From Prosopocoilus inquinatus (Eukaryota > Arthropoda > Insecta > Coleoptera > Lucanidae), in contig CM069874.1 of the NCBI GenBank assembly GCA_036172665.1, positions 26,061,946 through 26,125,945 of the forward strand: a stretch of 64,000 nt of DNA. The letters are read 5' to 3'. The notes beneath the pieces were generated by a model. The model was not told where the DNA came from and ran no database searches. It saw only the letters and a list, made by a program, of their open reading frames with translations. This document shows positions 11,576 to 22,844 of this stretch, in pieces. Every line of letters starts with the position of its first letter. The first letter of the stretch is position 1. Both the position numbers and the translations under genes were made by a program.

Positions 11576-12337
11576 TTACTTCTCTAATCTGGTGACACCT
11601 AGATTTATCAGGCATTCCCAGTGTTTTGCTTTAGGTAGTCCTTTCGTTAATACATCTGCTGGCATTTTGTCTGTTGGCAAGTAATTTAGTCGAATCTCTC
11701 CAGATGAAAGAGCTTCTCGTACAAAATGATGACGTACATGAATATGCTTGGTTCGGGAGTGAAATGTGGGATTTTCAGCAAGTTTTTGAGCTCCAATGTT
11801 GTCGTTACAAAGTTGTACTGTTGATACGTCATTGATTCCCATCTCCTTTGCCAATCGTCTTAAGTACATTGCTTCTTTTGAAGCTTCGCTTAGTGCCATA
11901 TATTCGGCTTCTGTTGATGACATTGCCACAGTTCGCTGCTTCCTGGACTCCCAAGAAATCGCACCTCCATTCATTGTGAAGCCAAATCCAGTGTATGACC
12001 TTCGATCATCAATACACGCGGCCCAATCAGCATCCACGTACCCAGTGAGAGTATTGGTGCCTTTTCTGAAAGTAATTCCCACATCTAAGGTGCCCTTCAG
12101 ATATCTCAGGACTCTCTTGGCAGCATGCCAGTGTTCTTTACTGAAACAGTCATTGAATTGACTTAACATACTTGCGGCATGTGTAATGTCAGGGCGTATG
12201 GCAACCGATAAATACATGAGAGCGCCTACTAGCTCTCTGTAGGGAGGTTTTTCACCATCGTTCTTGGACCAAGTATCAGACTTTGATAATCTTGTTCCAC
12301 TCTCAATCGGTGTAGCAATAGCCTTGCAATCAGCCAT
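11576..12337 (-). pseudogene. Copia pol C-terminal part: end of RT and RNase H
   Basis: A 253-codon open frame carrying the end of the RT domain and a copia-type RNase H. Landmarks are YLSVAIRPDITHA, YVDADWA, the SSTEAEYMALSEA motif, a C-NDNIGAQ-LA segment, HIHVRHHFVRE and a C-terminal PADVLTKGLPK. In an intact element this would be continuous with the upstream frame. Here the 175-bp duplication places a stop before it, so RNase H is separated from the rest of the polyprotein. The first 41 codons repeat the end of the upstream frame. Confidence 0.9.
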
Positions 12338-12551
12338 CTGAAAACGATTTAAAATGTCTGTAATATATCCTTTTTGAAAAACCTCCCTACATGAGAGCGC
12401 CTACTAGCTCTCTGTAGGGAGGTTTTTCACCATCGTTCTTGGACCAAGTATCAGACTTTGATAATCTTGTTCCACTCTCAATCGGTGTAGCAATAGCCTT
12501 GCAATCAGCCATCTGAAAACGATTTAAAATGTCTGTAATATATCCTTTTTG
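12213..12551. repeat. 175-bp tandem duplication inside copia pol
   Basis: A 164-bp segment at 12213-12376 is repeated at 12388-12551 (offset 175). The 11-bp spacer between the copies, AAAAACCTCCC at 12377-12387, is the reverse complement of GGGAGGTTTTT, which occurs inside each copy near 12240 and 12415. This pattern suggests template switching with a short snap-back. The duplication creates the premature TAG at 12387-12389. Confidence 0.9.
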
Positions 12552-15500
12552 CGTTAAAGTTATGCCGGATTCGTTTCGAGAAAATTCTATTCCAAGACAA
12601 TACGTGACTTCACCCAAACTTTTGATTTCAAACGATTTTTGCAAACAGTTGTAAACTTTGTCGATTTCTTTTAAGTTGCGGGACATAATCAATATGTCGT
12701 CGACGTAAATGATGATCAAAAGTAGATCATTTTCGGTTTTCTTCACGTATACGCATGGATCGTTGGTTGTCGGCTTGACATTCAATTTCAACAGCTCACT
12801 ATTCAGGCGCTGATACCAACAGCGACCAGCCTGCTTCAATCCATACAAAGATTTTCTAATTCGGCACACGCTATTTTCGGTCAATTTTCCCAGCATCTTT
12901 TTGGCTTCTGCTATAACTTCAGCTGATGCACGCCTTTCCTGAACTATGAGTTCGAGGACTTCTTTAGTATGACTTGGTAATTCCATGTATATTTCTTCCT
13001 CAACTACTCCGTTCAAATATGCAGTCGTCACATCAAATTGTCGGATGTGCATGTCATAATGAGCGGCCATAGCAACAGCGAGACGTATTGAGCTCAATCG
13101 TGCTACCGGTGCGTAAGTTTCGTTGTATTCCACACCAGGTCTTTGAGAAAAACCCTTAGCAACGACTCTAGCCTTCCTTCTTGTAATGTTACCGTCTGCC
13201 CCGTACTTGTTTCGAAGTACTAATCGACTGCCGATCGTCGCTTTATCATTCGGACGGTCGACTATGTCCCATGTTTTGTTTTTTAGAATAGAAACAAATT
13301 CATCTGCAGTAGCAGCTATCCATTCTTCTTTATTTGGTCCAGAAAATGCTGATTTGACAGGAATTTCTGCCATGAAAGCAAAATCAGCCTTTTCCGCATA
13401 CTCTTGGTATACTTTTCGCGGCCTACCTCGTAATCCTGTGCGAATGATTCGAGGCCTGCCTGGAGCACGTCTGGGATATCGTTCGTCGGACTCTTCTTCT
13501 TCATTCTCTTCTTCTTCATTTTCTTCCATGTCTTCACCGTTCATCGTTTTCTGAATCATGTCGACGTCGATGGTACCCTGGGACTCTTTGTTTAAATGAC
13601 TTGGGCAAAAATCTTCATAATCGTGCTCTTCTATTTTTCGATCTGACTTCAGAAATCTAACATCGCGAGAGATTTCTACTTTTCGTTCCTTAGGTATCCA
13701 CACTCTGAACCCTTTAGAGTGTTGTGCATAACCAAGAAAAATTCCTTCCTTACAACGGGGGTCGAATTTTCCTTGATTCTTTGATCGGTCCAAACAGTAG
13801 ACTCTGCACCCGAATTCTTTGAATTCGCTAATATCAGGAACACTTCCAAGCCAGATTTCATGAGGAGTTCGTCCATTTAACTTGCTTGTCGGACAACGAT
13901 TTCTAATGTAATTTGCTGTAGATACAGCCTCTGCCCAAAAAGAAGAAGGAAGATGTGATTGTATCATAAGACATCTAGCCATCTCGACGAGAGTGCGATT
14001 CATTCGTTCCGCTACTCCATTTTGCTCCGGGTTATTCGGAACCGTCAGGCGACGCTGAATACCAGCATCTTTTAGCAAAGCATCGAATTGTGAATTTATG
14101 TATTCAGTGCCATTATCAGACTGTAAGAATTTTACTCTGACCTTCTGTGATTCCACAAGTTTCTTAAAATCTTGAAATTCCTTAAAAATTTCGCTTTTTC
14201 GATGGACGAATCGAACTACGCACCATCTACTTGTATCATCAATAAAAGTGACAAAATAACGCGCATTTCCATTTGAACAGACTCTCATAGGACCGCAGAC
14301 GTCAGTATGAATCAATTCTCCGGGCTTCGTTTTTCTTTCTGACCGTTTCGGGAAGGGGGTTCTTGTCATTTTTCCCTGGAGACAAATCTCACATTCAACT
14401 TTAACGTCGGGATCTGTAATTTCTATTCCTCGCAGAGCTCCTTTCTTCAGGGCTTCGCGAAGATCCTTGAAATTTAAGTGTCCTAGTCGAATATGCCAGT
14501 CCATGATGGATCCTTTGCGATTATTTTCGGTCCGAGCAATTTTTCCATCTTCAGTGGTATGTGACTCTTTCACATAATACAGCCCATCCACTCGTTTTGC
14601 TACGACTATCGCCTTGCCATTCGTGTCCAAAACTCGTGCTGAAGTATTATCAAACACTACGTGATAACCCTTGTCTACAATCTTACTGACAGATAGAAGA
14701 TTCGTTCGTAGATCAGGCACGTACAAAGTGTCACGCAAACTGAATGTTCTGTCACGACCATAAGCATTCGTGGTGATCTTTACAACACCTTTTGCACATA
14801 TTTCCGTCGTAGAATTGTTTGCCAATTTTAAAGTGTCAGATATGTCGGATTTCACAGTTGAAAACACGTCAAAGTTTTTGCACATATGCGATGTACAACC
14901 ACTACCGAGGCACCATGTCTTATCACTATCTTGATAAGCTGCACGCGTAAATTCACAAGAAGCTGATTCGGCCGTTATGTATAAAGAACCATTTTCTTCA
15001 ACCTTATTTGCCTTGTCTTGACTCTTCTTATAATTCACTGGACAATTGTTTGCTTTGTGTCCCATTTTCTTGCAACGATAGCATCTAAACATGAACTGCT
15101 TATCCTTTTCCCCTTTTTCTGATTTATTGGGAAAATTTCGTTCACTTTTGGACTTGTTTTTGATCCAATTTTTCTTCTCTGCAGTCATGGCATTTTGAAC
15201 TGCATTACGTCTGTCACAGTTTCTTGCATCGCTTTCCTCTACGATTTTGATTCGCAGTACGTCAGGCTTCGGTAAATCATCTCTAGATTCGATAGCGCAC
15301 CTGAAGTATTCGAAACTGACAGGCAAACTGTATAATAACAGTATTGACAGCAAATCGTCGTTAATGGTCACATCCATGTCGTTCAATTTATCGACGGCAT
15401 CAAAAAATTTTCTCAGATGATTACGCACATCCTCGCCTTCATTCATCCGTTGAAGTACGATCTGCTTCAAAAGTGTAGCTTTACGCGCTGGCCCCTTCGA

Positions 15501-15803
15501 TTGGTAAATCGACTCTAATCTTAGCCATAATTCGCGCGAAGTAGTACAGTCTTTGATTTGTTTTAACTCGGAGGGTTGAATCGCCAAAATAATGTCAGAC
15601 ATTGCTTCATTGTCTTTTTCTTCCCATTCAGCAGCAGCAGCAACTGAAGCGGCATTTCCCTCCACCGTTTCGGGTTTGACTTTGGTTCCAGCCACGTAAC
15701 CCCACGTGCGATTTCTCACCAAAAGAGCTTTCATGTGGATCTTCCACGTATCAAAATTATCTTTTGAGAGAGATTCAATTCGAACCATACTTGATGCAGC
15801 CAT
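12387..15803 (-). pseudogene. Copia gag-pol polyprotein, truncated
   Basis: A 1,138-codon frame starting at ATG 15803. In order: a copia gag domain, a CCHC zinc knuckle CYRCKKMGHKANNCP (about residues 238-252), and an aspartic protease site (about 299). The integrase core spans about 500-600 (HTDVCGPM, FIDDTSRW, LQSDNGTEYIN, NGVAERMNRT), and RT carries YVDDILIM near 1034. The frame stops within RT because of a tandem duplication. The protease motif reads LGSGCTSHM where the family has LDSGCTSHM, so the catalytic Asp is Gly. Both changes make this copy non-autonomous. Confidence 0.93.
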
Positions 15804-15885
15804 TCTAATTTTTGCTGTCTGATTTTCCCCTGTGCGTCTACTGGTTTTCTTACGGAACTTCTTCTGGTAAACTAATGAGCACTAT

Positions 15886-15899
15886 CTGGGCCCATAACC
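15886..15899 (-). promoter_or_regulatory. Copia primer-binding site (half initiator-Met tRNA)
   Basis: On minus, GGTTATGGGCCCAG begins immediately after the 5' LTR. It is complementary to the anticodon-loop region of eukaryotic initiator methionine tRNA (CTGGGCCCATAACC). Copia elements are known to use such a half-tRNA primer. Confidence 0.9.
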
Positions 15900-16093
15900 T
15901 GTTCAAAGGTGCTGGATCTCCAGAAGTAGTAATACACAGGCAGACACAATAAACTGTATTTGAACTTGGAATATGACAAAAGCATATATATTATTTTATT
16001 ATTTTTTAACAACTGAATGATTGATTACTATCATTAAATATACATCAAGGCTACTGGATGTTGATGTGCAGCCTGAAGTGAACATCCTTAACA
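15900..16093 (-). repeat. Copia 5' LTR
   Basis: 194 bp, same sequence as 11348-11541. It should contain the promoter for minus-strand transcription; the GTTTG target duplication follows at 16094-16098. Confidence 0.93.
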
Positions 16094-16098
16094 GTTTG

Positions 16099-16923
16099 CA
16101 AGCGATCTCAAAATAATCGGAAAACTGACTTCTCTCCTTTTTGCAATCAGACTTTCAAATATAATAAAGAGGCTACGGGGAGAACGATCCAAACCACAAA
16201 AAGTAAGTTTTCAGAAGTAGTTTTATTCTAGAGGTAGTGCCGGGTGTTTGTGAAATAGGTGCAGAAATTTAAATCTAAAATACATCACAATAAATGGGAA
16301 CGATTGAATTGACATGTCCTTAACAAAAGTTTCACACGTTTCGAGAAAATCGCAGTTGAAAATCGAGCAAGAAATAATCGTACGTCTGTCTTTGAGGTAG
16401 GTCAAGAAAAGAAAATTTTATTGGAAAAAGAAACAGAAGTGCAATCGAGCAGTGACCTTTGCCGAAGTTGAAAGGCGTGTTTTTCAACGTTGTAATAAGT
16501 CCTATTACAGCTGAGCGAAAGAATTTGCTTCATTTTTTATGATTATGACACACAATTTATTGCTCCGTATTCTTTGGGATCAACAGTTTAGTTTGTGAAA
16601 AGTGATTTAACGAGTTAAAGCTAAATATGATTTTTATCTATATAGTATTATTACTTGTATTTTTACTTATTAAAATGCAACAATTCACGAACGGCGAGAG
16701 AACAGCATTTCAGAGGAGTTTATTCATAATGACGTCGACAGTATTTGCAGTAATCCTGACATGCACGTGAACACAAGAATCACTTTTTCGCCGACCTCGT
16801 TGGTGTGTCACTAATGAAAAATTGTTATGAACGTTTCTGAATGTCTAATAGTGAACGTTTGTTTGAAGGTGATCCTCCACACAGATGATATTCGGCGAGT
16901 GTGTTTTGTGAATTAGTTATTCC
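16099..16923. other. Intergenic between copia and Polinton-1
   Basis: No gene, RNA or repeat recognised. CGCGAT at 16924-16929 is the left target duplication of Polinton-1. Confidence 0.5.
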
Positions 16924-16929
16924 CGCGAT

Positions 16930-17661
16930 AGTAGTATAGCAAGCGGGATCCTAGGACACTTCGATGGCATGTTCCATCCGAAGAGACCACCGTTGAAATC
17001 CAACCCCAATTGTAGGGGGTGTTTTTATCGGTGAAGAAGTAACCCCTGTTGGTTCTTGTGCATGTCGTCAATGACCAGAGGGTGTAAGAAGTGGTCAATG
17101 ACCAGAGGCTTTCAAGGTCGGGGGCTTGTGGACAATGCTGGAGAGGGCTAAGAAGAAGAAGTCTTTCAAGGTCATCGTCAATGACCAGAGGCCTAAGAAG
17201 AAGTGGAGGCTGGAGGAGCCTCGCCGCGGTTGCGCTGACCTTTGTACTGTCCTAGTACGAGCGGTATTTCTTGAACGCGTATCGTTTCGCAGGTTTGAAC
17301 AGAATTTTTGCGCTACCTGTCACACACAGGTGACACTTGTTTGTGTCGGTTTTTTTTTTTGGTTGCTTACTGATTGAAAAAAAAAAATGCAAAAATGTAG
17401 ATTTTTAGGAATCTGTGTTCGAACGTCGCTAGGGGGGGGGGGATCAGACGAGCGGTTACGCAAAGACGATAAGAGACGCTAGGTCAAACGAGGGATCAGG
17501 AAACTGATAAGACGCTTCGTTAGAATGTAATATTTTATTTCAGACTTGTTCTAATATAATATTACAATTTTTACAAATAAAAAAAACTTTTAGTTATAAT
17601 TTACAAATAAAATAATTAGGATTTGTTCGGTTGTGGTGTGGATGATGATGATGATGTTTGT
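16930..17661. repeat. Polinton-1 left terminal inverted repeat
   Basis: 732 bp, matching in reverse the sequence ending at 34312. The outer 460 bp are clearly more GC-rich than the interior. The 15-mer GTCAATGACCAGAGG occurs three times (17067, 17094, 17178), a candidate for repeated protein-binding sites. The inner edge is a (GATGAT)n tract which, in the right-hand copy, codes for the serine run of the 242-aa secreted protein. AATAAA on minus near 17530 can serve as poly(A) signal for the 17713-18060 gene. Confidence 0.92.
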
Positions 17662-17712
17662 ACAACAAATGTTACAATTTTTACAAATAAGAAATTTAAA
17701 AAAAGTTGATAT

Positions 17713-18060
17713 TCACATGTTACATGTACTTGTTACGGGTACAGTTTCATTATGATTATCAGAATCTGAGTCATTAAAATTACAAATACAAAATTCTGAT
17801 TCGATAACATCGTACAGATCTTTTTTACATGCTAAACAGTTCCCGATGTTATTGAAACGAGAGATTTGATTTACGTTTATTTGATGCCTATCTTCGGTTG
17901 ACAACATCGTATCGAATTCCATCAGACGTAAACAGTCACTTATTTCAACGTTCCAGAATCTTTCACACGGTGCACATATGCGAATGACCAGATGTCGGTT
18001 ACCAAATAATTGATAAACGGAATGCACCCGGGATACAACGCAAACTTTGTACTCAGCCAT
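17713..18060 (-). CDS. Small Polinton protein, 115 aa, unknown
   Basis: I do not recognise the family. The protein has two CxxC pairs (CAPC near residue 30 and CLAC near 75) plus a later CIC, so it may bind zinc. The C-terminus is acidic and Asn/Asp-rich. There is no signal peptide or membrane segment. It is the last gene of the minus-strand block PolB, dUTPase, 68-aa, 115-aa, and its stop lies 51 bp inside the left terminal repeat, which supplies its poly(A) signal. The ATG at 18060 is the only plausible start. The equivalent region of Polinton-2 is outside the window. Confidence 0.6.
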   Translation of the reverse strand: MAEYKVCVVSRVHSVYQLFGNRHLVIRICAPCERFWNVEISDCLRLMEFDTMLSTEDRHQINVNQISRFNNIGNCLACKKDLYDVIESEFCICNFNDSDSDNHNETVPVTSTCNM

Positions 18061-18123
18061 ATTTTTATGTAATGAACGAATGAATCGCTCAAGCTAATTT
18101 ATACGTATGATCGTTTCCACCAC

Positions 18124-18330
18124 TTAAGTAGTTATTTTTTTCTTTTTGGATAAAGGTTTTTCTTCAGAGCTTGATTGCGAAATCTTTTCATTACATTGTA
18201 GGAATTCTAAAAACGGACTCTTACTCAATGATGTTTTTTCATCGTTATCTTTGATACTAGCAGTGTGTTTTTTTATAGATAGTTCACAAAAACAGAAAAA
18301 CTTTTGACATTTTCTACAATATTGACTCAT
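18124..18330 (-). CDS. Small Cys-rich Polinton protein, 68 aa
   Basis: Unrecognised. The N-terminus has CRKC followed by FFCFC, a possible zinc-binding knuckle. A Ser-rich middle leads to a basic KKKK end that could be a nuclear signal. It starts 15 bp beyond the dUTPase stop and precedes the 115-aa gene, so it probably shares a transcript with them. Its size and the lack of recognisable homology leave real doubt, but the frame is clean and its position between genes on the same strand supports it. Confidence 0.5.
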   Translation of the reverse strand: MSQYCRKCQKFFCFCELSIKKHTASIKDNDEKTSLSKSPFLEFLQCNEKISQSSSEEKPLSKKKKITT

Positions 18331-18345
18331 TTTAAGAGTTTCTAG

Positions 18346-18756
18346 TTATTGAATACCGCTCGATCCAAATCCGTTATCACCTCGAACCGTATCTGATAGT
18401 TCCTTCACTTCTTCTAATTCAGGGTAATAAATTTTTTGACAGATCAGTTGTGCAACACGATCACCGCGCGTTATTTTGAACGTTATGTCGGAATGGTTAA
18501 ATAATACGACTTTAATTACACCACGGTAATCTTCGTCGATGACGCCTGCTCCGACTTCTACACCGTTTCTTGATGACAGTCCTGACCTTGAAGCTATGCG
18601 TCCGTAACAACCTTCAGGAAGTTCAATTCGTATACCAATATCGATGATTTCCCTGCCTCTTGCTGGAATAGTATAATCATAAGCGCTGCGTAAATCATGG
18701 CCAGCTGCTTTTGTTGAACTTTTGGTTGGTGCAAATGCGTGAGCTACAGCTTTCAT
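18346..18756 (-). CDS. dut: dUTPase (dUTP pyrophosphatase)
   Basis: Hydrolyses dUTP to dUMP and pyrophosphate, keeping uracil out of DNA. At 136 aa it has the length of the trimeric dUTPase family and all five motifs in order. Motif 1 is AGHDLRSA (18-25). Motif 2 is GRIASRSGLS (52-61). Motif 3 is GAGVIDEDYRGVI (69-81), with the catalytic Asp at 74 and uracil-stacking Tyr at 77. Motif 4 is RGDRVAQLI (97-105). Motif 5 is RGDNGFGSSG (125-134), with the Phe that closes over the base. It lies downstream of PolB on the same strand, consistent with a replication role. dUTPase is not among the usual core Polinton genes, so it may have been captured from a host or a virus. Confidence 0.95.
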   Translation of the reverse strand: MKAVAHAFAPTKSSTKAAGHDLRSAYDYTIPARGREIIDIGIRIELPEGCYGRIASRSGLSSRNGVEVGAGVIDEDYRGVIKVVLFNHSDITFKITRGDRVAQLICQKIYYPELEEVKELSDTVRGDNGFGSSGIQ

Positions 18757-18915
18757 AAATTTTAAATGTGGTTGTTGATTTTCGGCTACAACATGAAAAA
18801 AAATATATTTAAGAAAAAAAAAAAAAAATACTTACATGTTGAAGTTATTCTGAAATTAGCCTTCAACTGTTTGATAAGTTTTGTTTTAAAACAAAAAAAG
18901 TTATTTCCTCCCCTT

Positions 18916-21900
18916 CTAATTTTTTTTATAGCCCCAAGGAATGGTATCTGTATGAATAAAATTAACAATTCTTTTATCATCGAATGGACTCAGAGCTACT
19001 TTCTTTTGTTCAATCGTGTAAACTTCATGTTTCTCTGATTTAATTAAATGCTGACAGGTATCTATTATAGAATTATTAAATAGAGTTTGATAATAATCTT
19101 CGAACGATATAGAACGAAGTGCTGAATTTTTTATGCCTTTTGCTTTTTTTATAATGTTGCTATTTTCATTTTTTATTGCATACATTTTTGATCTAAGACC
19201 GATAAACTCTAACATTAATTTTCCATTATTTTCATCTTTCATCAATCCTAAAATCTTTTTATTACGAAGAGGTATTTGATATCTGTTATCAGGTGAGTAA
19301 TCTGATGTGTCAAATTTTAAAATGTCTTCCTTGATGTGTTCGTATATGTCTTCAACGAAAAAATGATAAATTAACGAATCGGTATCAGTATAAAGTAATT
19401 TAGCATTGTTTTTAAATTTATTTTTAATATAATTATAATGAAAATCATATAAAAACGTTTTAGAAAGATCTAATATAGCAAAACCTATGTATATAGGTTT
19501 GTTAAATTTAATATTCAATCGTTTCATTTCGATAATGATCATATCGTTATCAAAAATGGTACAACTGTGAAAGTTTGGCTTCGAGATATAACATTTTGCT
19601 CCGTAACGTCCCTCCCACTTAGTTACCAATTTTACATCTTTATATTTCCTTACGTTTTCCATAGTCTTTCCGAACACCGAATTGTTCATTAGTTTATAAA
19701 AATTTTTTTCAAAATCATTTTTACTTTTTTTACGTAAATCATTATTTAAATTTATGTACGGTTCCATCCAATTCGATTGCTTAAATTTTAATACTCTAGT
19801 GACTCTTTCAATTTTTAATCCTAATTGGATTGCTTGTTTTAAATTTCTGTAATGTATAACGTATTGTTTTTTATCAAATAAAGTTGTTAATAATTTTGGA
19901 ACTTTTGAAGATAATGATGGTGGTACTAAACGTTCAGGACAGAGTGGTAAATCTCTATGATTTTCAAATAGTTCTTCGGGATAAAGTAAATCACATTCCA
20001 AAATATAACCAAATTCAGCATCATCTGAGACATTGATGATATCTATCGAGTAAGGATCTACCCATTCAAATTGAGCAAAAGGTAAAGGTAGACACATAGC
20101 TGTACCGTACAAGTTGTTAACATCATAATACATTAAAAATGATGAAGGTTCATCAGTATTGAAATCGTTCATGTACTTGTTATTCGCTTTACCATAACGA
20201 TTAGAACACTGTGATACCCCACCTCTGATGCCTTTTTCGATAAACATTATCATGTCAACGTCCGTTAATAATTCTAAGGTAATGGAAGTTGTTTTCAACA
20301 TGCTGTCGAAAGCTAAACCTGGTGCTGTATAATAATGTAACGCGTCTAAATGATAAGTTTGCAAACATGTTGACCTGAAATTTTCAAAAATATCAGCTAA
20401 AAGCAAAACATCCGTTTTCAAGTACAATTCTGCGTACTCTTGTAAATTTTGAATATTGAATGTATGCCATACATTCAATGCGTGCTCATATTCACCGTCT
20501 GATATGTGAGATTGATTAATTTTACTGAAAAAATTATCTTTTGATGGTAAATTTGTATCTTGTAATTTTTCCCAATTGTCAAGATATTCATAGGGGAAAA
20601 TTCCTTTCCTTTCAAGCAATTTAAATTCAGTATTATTTTTACAATGAGCTTTGGTAATTACTTTTTGATCGCTCTCTAAATATGAGGAAAGTTTATCTAA
20701 ACTACTAGCCATGAATCGAAAAGAATCTAAAAATCTAAAATTAATATTAGTATTTGAAATGTATTTAGAAAATGAAATATATTTTTCCTTATTAATCGGT
20801 AATAAATCAATTTTGCCTGGAATTTCTGTAGCTAAAGCTTTTATTATAAAATGACTATCATAACCTGACATATTGTGAAAGATTACGGGTACTGCGTTAC
20901 TGTTTTTATAATTTAGATTGCACGCTTGATGACAACTTCCTCGATACCTGCCAGTTAAGTGACAATGATCACGTACTTTTATATCAGTAAAATTGTTGAA
21001 TGGTTTTAAACAAATGTGACAATGTGTGGCATTTCGATAGTCACACTCTTCTTTTACCGTTAATTTCTCACACGGTACCACGTTCGAAAAAATATCATTA
21101 ATTTCTAAGCCGATTTTTTCTAGTTCATTGACAAACCAGCTTACACAATCTTTCCCAGTATGTAAACTGAATTTTGAAAGTGTTGGATTATATGAACAGA
21201 GCAAAAAATATGCTATAGAAAAGGGTTCATGTTTTTGATGCTTTATGTTTTTATTTGAAGATTTTAAATCATTATATTTTCTCAATATACATTCTATGTC
21301 TGCATAAATTACAAAGGGAACTTTCTCTTTATTTTTAAAATTTTTAAATGTTAGATATTTTTCTCTTTCAAGTGGTATCGTAATTTTAGTTTTATTTATA
21401 TCTCTGCACGAAATTATGTGCCTTTTCAAATTCTCTTCCGATCCGAAATGATTTAGACAACGTTCACAAAACCACTTTTTATTATGTAAGTTACCGATTT
21501 GTCTGTGAAGTAGACCGGACAAATTTTTTATTAAAGCAAAGTGAAATGTAATCTCTGAGTTTATATTTAAGTTAATTTCATCATCATCAGAATTTTCTTC
21601 TTCTTCACAGGGAATCATTAATAAATTAATTCGTTTTGTAAAGTCGAACTTACTCAAAGAAATTGGTAATACTTCTGTTTTTTCTATTGTAAATATGTTA
21701 ATTGAAAGTTCGTTTAATAACTCAAATTTTTTAACGTTTTTCAAACTAATAGGAAAATGAATACCTTCAAATTTTAAAACATTTGAAAAATGTGGATAAG
21801 ATGAAACACGTTCAGATTTTTTATGTGCAGGTGCAGGATATAAAGCTGCCACGATTGACCATAGAAAACAATATTTGTCGTTGTTTTGTATATTTAAGAC

Positions 21901-22611
21901 ACACTTTTTATTTTTAATAAAATTAGGCATTTCAACATACGTTGAAATACTTCCGGTTATAGGTGTATAATTATTAATGTTAATTTTTAATTGTAAAATT
22001 TCATATAGAGCCCATCCGCTGTCCCTTTCTTGAAATTCCTCTAATTTTGATAAAATTTTATTTTTAACGTTTATCTCGTACCATTCCTTTAAATTTGTAG
22101 AGTGATCAATTACGTGATTTCTAGTCGTAAAATGTTTGATATCTGTTTCACCATTTTGCGGTTTAACAAAGTTGGCTAAAAATATTACATTTACTTTTAA
22201 AACACTTTTCGATAATTCTTTCTTGATTTTAAAATAAAAATGTCTATAAGATTTTAGAAAAAACAAATTTGGGTCTTTAATGCTTAAATTAATTACTGCA
22301 CCTGTCCTCATTCTATTTTTAAAACATGACTCTAGATCCTGCCAAACCAAAGACTTTCTTTTTTGGTTTCTTTTTTTTCTTAATTGTTCTTTAAAAATTT
22401 CTCTATAATTTAACAAAAGTGTTAAATACGATTCGATTTTTGAATAATTTGGAATTTTTTCTTTATTTAAAAGCTTTAAGTACTTCTTGGTTAAAAAAAT
22501 TGTTTTTTTAATGAATTTAACCCATTTTAAATAATCTTTTTTTGTTTTAACTAACTTACCAACAGTTTCAATCTTCTTCAAGATGCCACCCAACTGCTGA
22601 CTGAAATTCAT
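18916..22611 (-). CDS. polB: Protein-primed family B DNA polymerase
   Basis: 1,231 aa, replicates the element from protein-primed ends. Exonuclease motifs: YADIEC (near 432), FHNMSGYD (577) and [11 protein letters not shown] (729). Polymerase motifs: [10 protein letters not shown] (827), [14 protein letters not shown] (969) and YTDTDS (1070), so both catalytic centres look intact. A C2H2 zinc finger (FCERC...H..SC, about 378-402) precedes the exonuclease. Between ExoI and ExoII sits an endonuclease-VII-like Cys/His module (CHIC...[11 protein letters not shown]...H..CN, about 524-564), known in many animal Polinton polymerases. A conserved [12 protein letters not shown] block near 245 is of unknown role. 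ATG 22611 begins just after a (GT)n tract. The same sequence starts Polinton-2's copy at 60865. Confidence 0.97.
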   Translation of the reverse strand: MNFSQQLGGILKKIETVGKLVKTKKDYLKWVKFIKKTIFLTKKYLKLLNKEKIPNYSKIESYLTLLLNYREIFKEQLRKKRNQKRKSLVWQDLESCFKNRMRTGAVINLSIKDPNLFFLKSYRHFYFKIKKELSKSVLKVNVIFLANFVKPQNGETDIKHFTTRNHVIDHSTNLKEWYEINVKNKILSKLEEFQERDSGWALYEILQLKININNYTPITGSISTYVEMPNFIKNKKCVLNIQNNDKYCFLWSIVAALYPAPAHKKSERVSSYPHFSNVLKFEGIHFPISLKNVKKFELLNELSINIFTIEKTEVLPISLSKFDFTKRINLLMIPCEEEENSDDDEINLNINSEITFHFALIKNLSGLLHRQIGNLHNKKWFCERCLNHFGSEENLKRHIISCRDINKTKITIPLEREKYLTFKNFKNKEKVPFVIYADIECILRKYNDLKSSNKNIKHQKHEPFSIAYFLLCSYNPTLSKFSLHTGKDCVSWFVNELEKIGLEINDIFSNVVPCEKLTVKEECDYRNATHCHICLKPFNNFTDIKVRDHCHLTGRYRGSCHQACNLNYKNSNAVPVIFHNMSGYDSHFIIKALATEIPGKIDLLPINKEKYISFSKYISNTNINFRFLDSFRFMASSLDKLSSYLESDQKVITKAHCKNNTEFKLLERKGIFPYEYLDNWEKLQDTNLPSKDNFFSKINQSHISDGEYEHALNVWHTFNIQNLQEYAELYLKTDVLLLADIFENFRSTCLQTYHLDALHYYTAPGLAFDSMLKTTSITLELLTDVDMIMFIEKGIRGGVSQCSNRYGKANNKYMNDFNTDEPSSFLMYYDVNNLYGTAMCLPLPFAQFEWVDPYSIDIINVSDDAEFGYILECDLLYPEELFENHRDLPLCPERLVPPSLSSKVPKLLTTLFDKKQYVIHYRNLKQAIQLGLKIERVTRVLKFKQSNWMEPYINLNNDLRKKSKNDFEKNFYKLMNNSVFGKTMENVRKYKDVKLVTKWEGRYGAKCYISKPNFHSCTIFDNDMIIIEMKRLNIKFNKPIYIGFAILDLSKTFLYDFHYNYIKNKFKNNAKLLYTDTDSLIYHFFVEDIYEHIKEDILKFDTSDYSPDNRYQIPLRNKKILGLMKDENNGKLMLEFIGLRSKMYAIKNENSNIIKKAKGIKNSALRSISFEDYYQTLFNNSIIDTCQHLIKSEKHEVYTIEQKKVALSPFDDKRIVNFIHTDTIPWGYKKN

Positions 22612-22844
22612 GATTCACACTTTTGTATGTGTGTGTGTGTGTGTGTGGGATTTATGCAAGCGTTACTAATAAACTGATATTTGTCTGCTGGTAAAACAAA
22701 TTTTAATTTCAAAATCAATAATATTGAGATAACAACAAAGTTGAAGTACTTAATTGCATAAAAAATGTATATGTACTATGCCTTCTAGAACTTGCAGAAT
22801 ATTTTATAAAAATCTACACGTGTTCGATTGATGTCATACAAAAT

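Larger units (their letters stand above)
11348..16093 (-). mobile_element. Ty1/copia LTR retrotransposon
   Basis: A 4,746-bp element with two 194-bp LTRs that look identical (11348-11541 and 15900-16093). Both start TG and end CA. A perfect 5-bp target duplication GTTTG flanks it (11343-11347, 16094-16098). It is transcribed on minus, with the primer-binding site next to the 15900 LTR and a polypurine tract next to the 11541 LTR. One gag-pol reading frame in copia order (gag, protease, integrase, RT, RNase H) is interrupted by an internal 175-bp tandem duplication, and the protease aspartate is replaced. Identical LTRs imply recent insertion. Confidence 0.95.

Noticed and set aside
13186..13554. 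Plus-strand frames inside copia
   Set aside because: Antisense shadows of gag-pol.
17230..17300. rRNA-like stretch (CTGTCCTAGTACGAG) in the terminal repeat, reminiscent of the 28S sarcin-ricin region
   Set aside because: The resemblance is about 10 bases only and the surrounding sequence does not follow rRNA.
17126..17377. An 83-codon open frame in the Polinton terminal repeat, also at 33759-34010 and 49397-49744
   Set aside because: It is kept only because the terminal repeats are copies of each other. The C-terminal part changes frame between copies through small indels, and no domain is recognisable.
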